From positions 20,868-84,867 of the forward strand of contig JXTC01000033.1 in assembly GCA_002914845.1 (NCBI GenBank): DNA of 64,000 nt, written 5' to 3'. Below are positions 1-11,073 of the stretch, piece after piece; the first letter of the stretch is position 1; each line of letters begins with the position of its first letter. Source of the DNA: Trema orientale. Lineage: Eukaryota; Streptophyta; Magnoliopsida; Rosales; Cannabaceae. The position numbers and the translations under genes are program-made. Below the pieces are notes generated by a model, which saw only the letters and a list, made by a program, of their open reading frames with translations, did no database searches and was not told where the DNA came from.

Positions 1-373
1 AAATTGTGCCGCACAACCTCGAGCCAGATGACATCTTTTGGTGTTTTAAACATGTTCCAACCCTTAGAACGTGGGTTTAGTAGTCCTAGTGGCTGGGGGT
101 GTCAGTCACACCTATTTTGCCTATAAATACCCAAGTTGGGAATGGTTGAGGACACATTGAGCTTGTGTGATCCCAACCAGCAAACTTGTAATTCTTTTGA
201 GATTAATAAAAGGTTTAGAGTGATTCCTGTATGCTTGAGTGTGCTTTCCTTTACTTGCTTTGAGAGTTTCATTATTGTGAGTAGTGAGTGAAACCCTTGA
301 GTGGGCTTACTAAGTGGGTGACTTAGTGCCATCACAAGGCGAAAAATTTGGTTTAAGTTTAGACCCTGTGACA
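1..373 (+). repeat. 5' LTR (3' third only)
   Basis: This matches 6375-6747 with nine substitutions and ends in the same TGTGACA. It holds a TATA box (TATAAATA, about 122-129) and a poly(A) signal AATAAA at about 205-210. The first two thirds of the LTR lie before the window. Confidence 0.95.
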
Positions 374-376
374 AGT

Positions 377-388
377 TGGTATCAGAGC
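377..388 (+). other. Primer-binding site, initiator tRNA-Met type
   Basis: TGGTATCAGAGC lies three bases after the 5' LTR terminal CA. It is the standard plant primer-binding site complementary to the 3' end of initiator methionine tRNA, from which minus-strand cDNA starts. Confidence 0.92.
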
Positions 389-392
389 TGAG

Positions 393-2102
393 ATGGAGGA
401 TCTTGGCGAACGTGTTGGTATTCTCGAGATGCTAATTGGTGCCCCGGCACCTAATGCTACGACCTTGTCAGAGCAAGTTTAATTGCATGCGGCCAGTATT
501 ACTGAACTTCAGCATACTGTCCGTGACAACCAGAGGGATATGGTGGACCAGTATAACGATATGCTCAAGGAAGTTCTGGCCTTGGCAGATTGTATAGAAG
601 CACGTACGGCTTCTATTGAGGGTGATGTTGGTTTGCTCAAGAGAGTCTCTGCAGGACCCTCTAGTAGCGGTGAAAAGAGTGCGGGTTCCAAGCTGAAAGT
701 CCCTGAGCCAAAGCAATTTGGCGGGAGCAGAAATACAAAGGAGTTGGAGAATTTCCTTTGGGACATGGAGCAGTACTTCAAGGCTGCTCATGTGGCGGAA
801 GAGGAACAAGTCACTATCACCAGCATGTACCTCGTCGGTGATGCAAAGCTGTGGTGGCGAACTCGCATGGATGATGATGCGAGTGCTGGCAGGCCGAGAA
901 TTGAAACATGGGAAACTCTGAAAAAGGAATTGAAAGATCAATTCCTGCCCATGAACACGGCATGGGTGGCAAGAGAAGCACTCAAGAAGTTGAAACATAC
1001 GGGAGCTGTTCGGGAATTTGTCAAGGAGTTTAGTTCCTTGATGTTGGATATCAAAAATATGTCCGAGGAGGACAAGCTCTTCAATTTCCTTTCTGGTCTT
1101 CAGCCTTGGGCGCAGGCTGAGTTGAGACGGCAGAATGTGAATAATCTACCTACGGCTATAGCTGCGGCGGATAGTCTAATTGACTATAAGTTCGGGCCAT
1201 CTTCTTCGAATGTTGAGAAGAAGAAGGGCAAGGATGATGGCAAGAAAGGGAAAAGTGGCAAAGACGGAAAGAAGGACAAGAAGAAAAAGAAGGAAGGAGA
1301 GACTTCGAAAGCTAAGGGACAGGAGTGGTCCCAAAGCAAGAAGGGTTCGGGTTGCTTTCTTTGTGATGGTCCCCATCGAATCCAGAATTGTCCACGAAGG
1401 GAGAAACTCTTTACCCTTATTGCCATAGACAGTTCAGACGGTGAGGAATCGACCCCAAGGGTGAACCCCTTACAATTGTTAAATGCCATTACTTGCGAGA
1501 AGCCAAGCACATACAAGGGCCTTATGTATGTGAGCGTGTTGCTGAACGGAGGCACAGTACGTGCTATGTTGGACACGGGGGCAACCAACAATTTTGTATC
1601 ACAACGCTTGGTGGGAGATTTTGGTCTGACGGTGTCAAAGAGCTCGAGTAAGATCAAGGCGGTGAACTCAGGTGCACAACCTATTCAAGGTACTACTAAT
1701 TCCTCTCTTAAAATCGGGAATTGGGAAGGAGAATGTACCTTTATGGCGGTCCCTCTAGATGATTTCGATCTTATTCTGGGTATCGAGTTCTTTGTCAAAG
1801 CAAAAGCTGTTCCTGTGCCCTATTTGGGTGGTTTGTTTATTGCTGATGAGAGGTGTCCATGCTTTGTTCCTGTGGAGTTTGGGGGACGATTAACTGAGAA
1901 GCCAATGTTCCAATCGGCCTCTCAACTAAAAGCCGGATTAAAGAAGGGGGAAGTTACAATGGTTGTTGCCCTGGTGGAAATCAAGGCAGATAAAGTTGTT
2001 GAGGTCCCTGACAAAGTCGCTGCGGTACTGGAGGAGTTCAGCGACATTATGCCGGCCGAGTTACCCAAAAGGTTTGCCACCAAGACGGAATATCGATCAT
2101 AA
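393..2102 (+). pseudogene. gag-pro: gag-protease part of the chromovirus polyprotein, interrupted
   Basis: The natural start is probably ATG 393, just after the primer-binding site. Its 29-codon opening ends at an in-frame TAA (480-482), after which the same frame runs open to 2102. The product carries the retrotransposon gag domain (around 720-1130), a lysine-rich basic tract (around 1200-1320), a CCHC zinc knuckle CFLCDGPHRIQNC (around 1352-1392) and an aspartic protease with the active-site motif DTGA (around 1572). Near 2066-2070, at a run of four A, the frame that continues into RT is offset by one base, so this frame runs on only to an unrelated stop. Related plant elements usually encode gag-pol as one frame, so both the stop and the shift look like decay or sequence error rather than programmed recoding. 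Confidence 0.88.
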
Positions 2103-4908
2103 GATTGAGCTGGAACCTAGAGCAAGACCTCCAGCTCGTGCCCCTTATCGAATGGTGCCAATGGAGTTGGCGGAGCTGCGGAAGCAGCTAGATGAGTTGC
2201 TAGAGGCGGGTTATCTACAACCCTCGAAGGCACCCTACGGTGCGCCAGTGCTTTTTCAAAAGAAGCAAGACGGGTCCCTTCGGATGTGTGTCGACTATAG
2301 AGCATTGAACAAGGTAACCATCAAAAACAAATACCCTGTTCCTAATGTGGCGGATTTATTCGATCGGTTATCGAGGGCAACATACTTCACCAAGTTAGAC
2401 TTGCGGTCGGGATACTGGCAGGTACGCATTGCCGAAGGTGATGAGGCAAAAACGGCATGCGTCACAAGGTACGGCTCTTATGAGTTTCTTGTCATGCCCT
2501 TCGGTTTAACCAACGCCCCTGCCACATTTTGCAATTTGATGAACGACGTGCTCTATGAGTTCCTAGATGACTTTGTGGTGGTCTACCTAGACGACATTGT
2601 GGTGTACAGTGAGTTGTTGCACGAGCATGTACAACACTTGAAGCGGGTTTTCTCTAGGTTGAGGGAGAATTCCCTATATGTCAAGAAAGAAAAATGTGAA
2701 TTTTGTCAAACAGAAATTATGTTTCTGGGGCATCGGGTTAGCAAGGGGAAGATTCGTATGGATGAGCGGAAGGTCCAAGCAATTGTTGATTGGACAGCCC
2801 CAACAAAGGTGACGGAGTTGCAGTCCTTCCTTGGACTAGCAAACTATTACCGAAGATTTATCGAAGGCTACTCAAAGAAAGTGAGTCCCCTCACTGATTT
2901 GCTGAAAAAAGATAGAAAGTGGGAGTGGACGGACGAATGCCAAAAAGCCTTCGAAAAGGTGAAACAAGCGGTAACTTCAGAACCTGTGCTACGATTACCA
3001 GACTTCGGGTTGCCATTTGAAGTCCATACCGATGCATCTGATAGAGCCATTGCTGGGGTGCTGGTCCAGGAGGGACACCCTATAGCTTATGAAAGTCGGA
3101 AGCTGAAAGAAACTGAGCAACGGTACTCAGCCCACGAGAAGGAGATGGCAGCAGTAATTCATTGCCTAGAGATATGGAAGCATTACCTGTTGGGCACCAA
3201 GTTCACGGTGGTGACCGACAATGTTGCCAACACCTACTTTAAGACGCAAAAGAAGCTCTCACCAAAACAAGCAAGGTGGCAGGAATTCCTTGCTGAGTTC
3301 GACTTCACTTGGCTACACCGGCCAGGCAAGGAGAACCAGGTTGCTGACGCTCTAAGTCGAAAAGAGGTACAATCCTTTGTTGCTTCCCTTACTATGGTGG
3401 AATCCAATTTTCTTGACAAAATCAAGCAACATGTTGAAGCGGATAAGACCTACTGCAAGTTGAGGCAGCAGGTCCTTGATGGTGAAATCCGCAAATATTG
3501 GGTCGAGGATAACTTGCTGCATGCGAAGGGCGGCAAGCTATATGTCCCTAGGGGCGGGGGACTTAGACAAGAGTTTTTGAAAGAGACCCATGACCCTCAA
3601 TGGGCTGGCCATCCAGGAGTGGAAAGGATGCTTGCCTTATTGACAAGGCACTACTTCTGGCCCAAGATGGAGGAGGATGTTGAACTTTATGTCCGCACAT
3701 GTCTAGTCTGCCAACTAGACAAGACCGAGAGGAAGAAACAAGCCGGTCTTCTTCAACCCCTCCCCATTCCAGAACGACCATGGGAATCCATTTCCATGGA
3801 CTTTATTGTTGGCTTTCCTGCGGTTGATGGCAAGCGATCAATTATGGTGGTTGTTGATCGATTCTCCAAGTATGCAGTGTTCATTGCTGCACCTCATGCT
3901 TGCCTGGCAGATGTGGCTGCCGATTTATTCTTCAGACACGTGGTGAAGGTGTTTGGAGTGCCACGGGATATAGTCAGTGACCGGGACGCGAGGTTCACCG
4001 GTAAATTCTGGACCTATCTCTTCAAACTCATGGGTTCAGAATTAAAGTTTTCCACGGCAAACCATCCGCAAACTGATGGCCAAACGGAGCGGATCAATGC
4101 CTTGGTGGAGGAATACTTGCGGCATTACGTGTGTGCAAGTCAAAAGGATTGGGTAGGTTTGCTTGATGTTGCCCAATTTTGCTACAATCTACACAAATCT
4201 TCATCAACAGGGATGAGCCCATCCGAGCTAGCATTCGGGCATCAACCCCTGACACCCTTGGAGATAGCCAAACAAAAGTCTCAAGGTGTGTGCCCTGCTG
4301 CCTATCGTTTTGCTATGGAGAAGCAAGAACTAATCGAGCAAGCGCGGGATAGCTTGGCCAAGGCACAGCGGCGGATGAAGAAGTATGCTGACCAGCATCG
4401 ACGGCCACTTGAGTTCCAAGTAGGGGACAAGGTGTTACTCAAACTAACACCACAAATCTGGAAGAAATTGACGGACAAGCGATACCACAAAGGCTTGGTC
4501 CAGAAATTCGACGGGCCATTCGAAGTAATAAAGAAGGTTGGCAACGTAGCATACCGGCTAGCATTGCCGGAAAGAATGAAGATTCATCCCACTTTCCATG
4601 TAAGCTTCCTCAAGCCTTACCACGAGGATACTGAACGGCAACAACATAAGCGAGCTCCACCAGTTGTGAGAAAGGTGTTCAAAAATAAACTGGCAAAAAT
4701 TCTTGATCACCGAACCATGGGAGCAAGCCGAAAGAATCGAAGAACTGATTATTTAGTTCAATGGGAAGGCAGAAGCGAGGCGGATGCTACTTGGGAACGT
4801 GATGTAACTTTGTGGGAGTATGAGGACGAGATAAAGGCATATTTGGAGACCCTCCCGACGAGGACGTCGGCTTCATCCGGCGGGGGTGGGTTTGTCAGAC
4901 CCTTGTAA
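2071..4908 (+). pseudogene. pol: pol part of chromovirus: RT, RNase H, integrase, chromodomain
   Basis: The open frame extends back to 1963 but homologous sequence starts only around 2071, where it takes over from the protease frame after a one-base offset. Reverse transcriptase has YLDD at about 2584-2595. RNase H begins near the TDAS motif (about 3028). Integrase has an HHCC zinc region (about 3589-3720) and a D,D-35-E core: first D in SMDFIVGF (about 3796), second in SDRDARF (about 3978), then the [10 protein letters not shown] region (about 4065-4090). The C-terminal 60 residues (about 4670-4850) form a chromodomain with YLVQWEG and ATWE, which in chromoviruses reads histone marks to steer integration. 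The TAA stop at 4906-4908 lies 14 bp inside the LTR start at 4893. With no upstream in-frame start, translation would need an intact gag-pol frame. Confidence 0.9.
4881..4892 (+). other. Polypurine tract before 3' LTR (first copy)
   Basis: A G-rich tract (CGGGGGTGGGTT) lies just before the LTR start TGTCAG at 4893, where plus-strand priming would occur. It is repeated at 5627-5638 ahead of the complete 3' LTR. Confidence 0.6.
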
Positions 4909-4988
4909 ACTCATACAAGGCCCGTGTGAAGGCTGGCATGGGCCATGACAACCATGCCTTGGGCGGGGCATGGCAAGACTTGTTGATN

Positions 4989-5733
4989 CAACCCCTGACA
5001 CCCTTGGAGATAGCCAAACAAAAGTCTCAAGGTGTGTGCCCTGCTGCCTATCGTTTTGCTATGGAGAAGCAAGAACTAATCGAGCAAGCGCGGGATAGCT
5101 TGGCCAAGGCACAGCGGCGGATGAAGAAGTATGCTGACCAGCATCGACGGCCACTTGAGTTCCAAGTAGGGGACAAGGTGTTACTCAAACTAACACCACA
5201 AATCTGGAAGAAATTGACGGACAAGCGATACCACAAAGGCTTGGTCCAGAAATTCGACGGGCCATTCGAAGTAATAAAGAAGGTTGGCAACGTAGCATAC
5301 CGGCTAGCATTGCCGGAAAGAATGAAGATTCATCCCACTTTCCATGTAAGCTTCCTCAAGCCTTACCACGAGGATACTGAACGGCAACAACATAAGCGAG
5401 CTCCACCAGTTGTGAGAAAGGTGTTCAAAAATAAACTGGCAAAAATTCTTGATCACCGAACCATGGGAGCAAGCCGAAAGAATCGAAGAACTGATTATTT
5501 AGTTCAATGGGAAGGCAGAAGCGAGGCGGATGCTACTTGGGAACGTGATGTAACTTTGTGGGAGTATGAGGACGAGATAAAGGCATATTTGGAGACCCTC
5601 CCGACGAGGACGTCGGCTTCATCCGGCGGGGGTGGGTTTGTCAGACCCTTGTAAACTCATACAAGGCCCGTGTGAAGGCTGGCATGGGCCATGACAACCA
5701 TGCCTTGGGCGGGGCATGGCAAGACTTGTTGAT
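4989..5733 (+). repeat. Exact 745-bp duplication after a single N, probable assembly artefact
   Basis: Bases 4243-4987 are repeated at 4989-5733 at a constant offset of 746, with one N (4988) between them. The copy covers the C-terminal integrase, the chromodomain, the polypurine region and the first 95 bp of the 3' LTR. An element cannot readily produce such a block ending part-way into an LTR. Two overlapping contig ends placed side by side explain it simply. The open frame at 4926-5654 is this copy and is not a separate gene. Confidence 0.9.
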
Positions 5734-6747
5734 TGCAAGCAAAGGCATGCAATGGGTGGTATCCAGCATGCGAGGCATGTGTGCTTGGTGGGCACACAAA
5801 ATTGGTAGAGCACTAAGGCACACACATGTGTGTGCCCCACGGTTGGGTTTTGGAGGATATGCGCGCGCGGCATGGCGCACGCACAGACGGAACATGCACG
5901 ATGTGGCGCGCGCACGCAGGCGGAGCATTGCGCGCGTGCACGGTCGTAACAACGCATAACACTCGTGCGCGCACAGATGATCAGCACGCAACAACGTGCG
6001 CGTGACACATGGGCGCTTGGGCGGGCACTCGGACACGGGTGCGAGACAACCGGACACAGGCGGGTGTTCGGACATACTGGCGAGAATTTCGGAAGCCATG
6101 GCACCAGCCATGGCGAGTGGCCGAGAAAAACGAGGGCGTGGTCCACTGGACGTGGCCACGACTGACCAACGTGGGCGGCTGAGCGGAGTTGGTGAGAAAA
6201 TTGTGGGACATGGCCGAGCATGACGGACGTGGTGCACATGCGCGCAGAAAACGCGCGTAACATTGAGGCACGACGGACGTGCGCGCGCAGGACGCGCGCG
6301 CCACTCGGCCACGCTGCGCGCACGCCACTAGACTGGCTGAAAGTGGCCAACTTCCACTTCTCCGAGCATTTCTCAAATTGTGCCGCACAACCTCGAGCCA
6401 GATGGCATCTTTTGGTGTTTTAAACATGTTCCAACCCTTAGAACGTGGGTTTAGTGGTCCTAGTGGCTGGGGGTATCAGCCACACCTATTTTGCCTATAA
6501 ATACCCAAGTTGGGAATGGTTGAGGACATATTGAGCTTGTGTGATCCCAACCAGCAAACTTGTAATTCCTTTGAGATTAATAAAAGGTTTGGAGTGATTC
6601 TTGTATGCTTGAGTGTGCTTTCCTTTACTTGCTTTGAGAGTTTCATTATTGTGAGTAGTGAGTGAAACACTTGAGTGGGCTTACTAAGTGGGTGACTTAG
6701 TGCCATCACAAGGCGAAAAATTTGGTTTAAGTTTAGACCCTGTGACA
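5639..6747 (+). repeat. Complete 3' LTR, 1109 bp
   Basis: It starts TGTCAGACCC after the polypurine tract and ends CCCTGTGACA (TG..CA). TATA box TATAAATA is at 6496-6503 and AATAAA at 6579-6584. The U3 part (about 5855-6330) is strikingly rich in CpG, with many CGCG runs, unlike the AT-rich surroundings; every long open frame there is a by-product of that composition. No plausible protein is encoded. Confidence 0.95.
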
Positions 6748-7589
6748 GTATGCCTATTGGAGATGCACTAATTAGCATAATTTTTAACATGTGATACTCG
6801 TGTAAATAAAAATAGTGTTTAAATACAAAATTTGATTTTTCTAATATACATGCATCTGATAAAACTCAAAAAATATGGGCTAAATTCAGCATTAGTACAC
6901 TTTTTTTTTTTTTTTTAACACGAATGCATGATCTAAGGTCAACTTTTGAGTGAAAGGGTGCTTTGACTTTCTAGGGACAAAAAGGAAAAAGGATAATAAA
7001 TAGGACTGAAAGCTGCCTCCGATGCAGGATGTGCTCTCTTTTACATTGTGCTTTTTAACTTGGTAACATATTAAGGTAGCATACAATAAATGAAACAAAG
7101 AAGTCATAAGTCAAAACAAATGTGTATCAATAGTAACAAATGATACTCACGGTGATGAAACTTTCTAGTGACTATTCCTATTCTAGACAATTAGGATTTT
7201 CTAACATCATATAATTAAGTGTCACGACTATTGGTTTATTTTCATGGAGTTTAGACCACCCGAAAACCACTTTGCAGTTTTTTCCTGTGTCATCTACTGA
7301 CAACCAATTCCCTTTTGAGTTTCGACGATTTTAACTGAATTACTTCTACTGCATGTAGAGAACACCTTTTTCTTACAATTTCTCCAAATTTGTACTGATA
7401 CAGCAAGCTAGAAGTACCGATGATAAGCAAAAGCCAGGAACAGGAAATGAATGATCATTTTCTAAGCATGGACAGAAGAAATGAAGCAGGCGGCAACAAT
7501 GTTACATGTGAAAAAGCGGTTTGGACACTGCATGAATATATACACATAAATGTTTTTATAAGTGATGGAATAAGGTAATTAACAATTAA
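6748..7589. other. Intergenic, AT-rich, nothing recognised
   Basis: Unique-looking AT-rich sequence follows the retrotransposon and reaches the 3' side of the RBR pseudogene. The short open frames here have no recognisable features. Confidence 0.5.
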
Positions 7590-8085
7590 GGACACTATTA
7601 CAAGCCCAGTTTCAGACTTTCAATACACGCACAAAACATATCCGAGTTTTTTTTTTATTTTTTTAAATAAATATGCCACTAAATTATTTAAGGAAGAGAG
7701 AACCGTGGAAAAAAAGCCTGACCTGCATAACATATGCGAGCAACCATCTTTTCTTGCAACATAGAATTTGCAGTTTGGACACCTTTTCCAGCGTTTCTTC
7801 TCAGCAAGTTTCATCGACATAATATCCTCCTTCTGTCTCTCATTCTTGTTCAACTTCTGAAATTGCGCCACGGAAACTTACACTGTGCGCAAAACATTCT
7901 GTAGCAACTCGGGCACTCCGAGTTCTTGACCACCTCTTTCCCATCATCGATCAACATCACAGAACAATCCTTGTACGGACAATAAAACTTTTCAGAGCCT
8001 CACACAGAGCCATTCACACCTATCAAACACCTCTTGGGGCAGTATCGAACGACAATGCTCGGGCTCTAGTTACCCTGTACACTCA

Positions 8086-8463
8086 GGCCATCTCCAATTC
8101 AAACTCTATTTTGGAGCAACCAAAACTCTAAAATAAAGTAACTTTTACTCTATATTTTTTTTCATCTCCAACCCATTACTCTAAATACTACACTAAAAAG
8201 AATATTCTCTGTATAAAAAAATATAATCTCTATCTTTTACCAAAAATCTCTTAAAATCTCTTTTTTATTCACTTTTAAAGTGTGGATATTTTTGGAAATT
8301 TGTATTTTTAAAAAAAAAAATGGAGTAGCTACAGTGACACGCCATATCTGGTGCAGCACTGTAGCTCTCACTATTTTGGCGCTTAAACTAGCGCTGGGTT
8401 GGAGGCCCAATTTTACTCCAAATTGGCGTTTTACTCTATTTTAGAGTAGAATTGGAGTTGCTC
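8086..8463. mobile_element. 378-bp TIR element (MITE) in the RBR pseudogene exon
   Basis: The ends are inverted repeats: GGCCATCTCCAATTC on the left and the complement of GAGCAACTCCAATTC on the right. It is flanked by a 3-bp duplication TCA (8083-8085 and 8464-8466). No coding capacity. The 3-bp target site suggests the PIF/Harbinger superfamily. It splits the pseudogene sequence between CLVF and ECTG. Confidence 0.78.
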
Positions 8464-8502
8464 TCAGAAAACAAGGCATGCAATCACAGTGTCGTTATCT
8501 CA

Positions 8503-9754
8503 TGTTGGAAAATGAGTTAAGATATTGGGCTTGGAAGCCCACGTATATTGTAAAGTCCAAATTTGTGTTATAGAACCTATTTTCATAAACCATTTTCAAG
8601 TTAAAAATTGAGTGGAACCCACATCTTGTTGATAATATGTCTTGATGAATTCTTATTTTTCTCCACGAGGACATCGATTTCGTATATTCATACGCTCAAA
8701 ATGATGCACGGATGAATAAGAAATTATTGCTCAAAAGTGCACCATTAAATTGGAAAAATGAAAGAAAAATACTTGAGTCCCATATTGGTGGGAAATGCTT
8801 AGATCAAGTGACATATATAGGCTCATGTTTTGTGATGATGGTAAGAATAACTACCATATATACTTTCTTAAGTGTGTGCAGTAGGGTGTAAATCATCGAA
8901 CTTTGGCCATGAATTTACATGGGCTTGTGTGCGCTCGTACTTGCAGACACGAATGTCGGGCCGAAACTTGGACTATAGTAAGCCCAACCTTTTTTTTTCT
9001 TTTCATTTTTGAACAGTTTTGCTTCTTCAAATGTAACCTATGTACTTAATGCCCGCCAAGCAGTAAAACCTGAAAAACATTTTGGACATTTTGTTAAATA
9101 TTTTTGGACGTTTTGGCAAGTGTAACAATCAACGTCTTTGTGCTTGAGTTGGTAGGTTGTAACAGCCAACAGTTAGGCTTCATGATCATTATGGGCTATT
9201 AACACATAAGGTACATAACCCTTATTTCAGAAACTACAAAAAAGGACTTCCTCCTCCTCATTCTTCACACTAAATCAGAAGTATTCTTATCTGATTTCTC
9301 TCTACTATCCCCTTTCAAATTTTCTAGCTTTCGAGTATTCTTGAGTTCTTCATTTTCTAACTATAGTTCTTTGAGTATTTAGAAATTTCGTAGCTAAATC
9401 TCATAGTGTGTTAGTGTCCATAACTATCCAATTCATAGAACGAAGGTGTTGGTACTTCACTTACTACTCTTCTTCATTGTATCTTAGGAAACTGTCACTT
9501 GCTAAATCCTCAAGCATTCTAGTGGAGGGAACGAGTTAGTTTTAAGAATTCTGTGTGGTACACAAATCTCGACGGTTAACTCTTTTTTTTTTTTTTTTTA
9601 CAGAAATACTTGATTTAAAGTGCTGCTAAAATTCTGCTCAAATTTTGGAGTATAATAATTTTTGATAACTTTAATTTTGTTTCAAAGTTTATTATAAACA
9701 TTTGTTATAATTATTTGTTTGACCTTATATATTGCATGTTATTATTTTCCTACG
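8503..9754. mobile_element. Solo-LTR-like insertion in the RBR pseudogene
   Basis: This segment separates ASKL from DNDTVIAC in the pseudogene. It starts TGTTGG and ends CCTACG (expected ..CA, one transition away). It is flanked by TCTCA (8498-8502) and TCTTA (9755-9759), a 5-bp target duplication with one mismatch. A TATA-like CATATATAGG lies at about 8811. It encodes nothing recognisable and shows no internal primer-binding site, so a solo LTR of about 1.25 kb is the best reading; a copia origin is a guess. Confidence 0.65.
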
Positions 9755-10537
9755 TCTTAAAGCTTAGAGGCAAATGTACCTGGCTATGCACTTGGAGCAG
9801 TAAACATGGCTACAGCCTTTGACGCGAAACGATTCATTTCCAGACTTGGGTTCCACCCAGATTTCACAAACGAAAGATGGGTTGTTCTTGGAATTTGAAG
9901 ACTGCCCATTTTCGCTCACCGAATGACTTGTAAAGGGCTTTTTGAGCTTTTTTCGAGTGTTGGGTGAGTTGAACCAGAGAACTCGAATTTCATCATCAGC
10001 CTCGTGGTGAAATGGGATTTTTCCTTGAGAAAGGTCAATGCATTTGGTTTCGGTAGGAGGGTTTGTTTGGAGATAAGAAGTCATGAGAGCGAGTTGGAGG
10101 TCTAGATCCTCATCGTACTGCTCAACAGATATGGCATTGGACTTGTTTGTGCCCTTCTCCAGAATCGATTTACTGCAAAAGCTATCGTCTTCAAGATCAA
10201 CAATTTCACGTAACTCTGTTTCCTTTTTGGGCTTTTTCCTTCGGCTTTTTCATTCTCCTCTAATTTAGGTGCTTGTACTGGTACTGTACTCATGATTACT
10301 AAAAGGGTTTAGTCTCTTCCCTTTCTTATCAGATCCGAAAATTTTTTGTATTTTAACTCTTAAAAAAACATAAAATCAAATCTTGATAAGTCTCTTGGGC
10401 TGGGTAGGGATTCAATTTGCAGATATCTTATTTAACATTACTTAGATTTGCAGGCTAACCCTATTCCACTTTTGATTGGGGATCAAGCTTTACCCTTTTA
10501 TGTAGTTTTTGAATATGAATTAGTCGGAATACATAAA

Positions 10538-11036
10538 CGGCTGATTTGGTACGTAGGACTGTATTGGATTAGACTGGATTAATAATTAGAATTAGATTGG
10601 ACTATTTAGTACTGTACTATGTTTACTATAATAATGGACTAGATCATAAATACATAATAAAAATTTTATTAATATAGTTTTCATAATATTTTTTTTTAGA
10701 AAAAATTAAACAATAATTAAATAAAAAATATTTATTTTATTTTATTTTTAATAATTATTATATGTTTATTTTTTTTAAATGAGATATGCATTTTTTTTAA
10801 GAAAAGACAAAAGATAAAAAAAGTATTTTATTCAAAAAATAAAATTCGCAAAAAAAAAAAAGTCACGGTCCTTGCTGGGACTAAATAAACCCAAGTTTTA
10901 GATTAGACTATTTAATTCCCATAAGAGGGGGCACTATTTTGAAGGTTGGACTCTTTTGTCGAGTCAAAAGGCCCAAATATGAGACAGGACAAAAGAGTCC
11001 AGTCCCTTCCCATAATCCGACCCCCCAAATGGGGCC
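10538..11036. mobile_element. TIR element (PIF/Harbinger-like MITE), 499 bp
   Basis: Left end CGGCTGATTTGG and right-end complement GGCCCCATTTGG are inverted; both sides carry AAA (10535-10537, 11037-11039). Subterminal motifs (GGATTAGACTGG; GGACAAAAGAGTCCAGTCCC) are shared, in opposite orientation, with the element at 33764-34340. Noncoding. Confidence 0.68.
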
Positions 11037-11073
11037 AAAGGAGTCATTATATTTTGCACTCCATGCTAAAATA

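Larger units (their letters stand above)
1..6747 (+). mobile_element. Ty3/gypsy chromovirus LTR retrotransposon, 5' end cut by window
   Basis: The element has a partial 5' LTR (1-373), a primer-binding site (377-388), a gag-protease-RT-RNase H-integrase-chromodomain coding region, and a complete 3' LTR (5639-6747). The C-terminal chromodomain marks it as a chromovirus; the style of the RT region resembles the Galadriel-type clade, a guess from memory. Allowing for a 746-bp assembly duplication, the true element would be about 6.7 kb. The 373 bp shared by the two LTRs differ at 9 sites (8 transitions, 1 transversion; 2.4 percent), so the insertion is recent. It is not autonomous as written: gag has an in-frame stop at 480-482 and the gag-pol frame shifts near 2066-2070. 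The base following the 3' LTR starts GTATG, the expected 5-bp target copy; its partner lies outside the window. Confidence 0.95.
7620..10294 (-). pseudogene. RBR-type (RING-IBR-RING) E3 ubiquitin ligase pseudogene with two insertions
   Basis: Pieces in order on the - strand match plant RSL1-like RBR ligases. ATG 10294 opens an N-terminal region with an acidic stretch (DLEDDSF, DEDLDLQLALM). RING1 follows (CEIWVE, then GCSHVYCSKCIARYI), then ASKL, DNDTVIAC, LEPEHCRSILP, the IBR (KFYCPYKDC, SECPSC, MFCAQCK) and the RING2 start (WKRCPNCKFYV, GCSHMLC). A last piece GYVLCVYC lies near 7622-7650. Within what was one exon lie a solo-LTR-like insertion (8503-9754) and a TIR element (8086-8463). The frame is also broken at several places: a base missing in an A run near 10230, an extra T in ATTTGCC before ASKL, extra bases beside LEPEH, an indel before KFYCPYK, and a small deletion before FQKLN. 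It cannot make a working ligase. The downstream end is uncertain. Confidence 0.85.

Noticed and set aside
468..998. A 176-codon antisense frame over gag
   Set aside because: It is a mirror of the gag coding sequence, with no recognisable protein features.
2060..2075. Programmed +1 frameshift between protease and RT
   Set aside because: The run of four A is compatible, but related plant chromoviruses use one frame and the copy carries another inactivating change, so mutation or error is simpler.
4926..5654. Second open frame with a chromodomain
   Set aside because: It is the 745-bp duplicate created at N 4988, includes an unknown residue, and has no independent start.
5619..6427. Several long open frames rich in Cys, Arg and Ala in the 3' LTR
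   Set aside because: They come from the CpG-rich LTR composition, occur on both strands and all frames, and show no domain.
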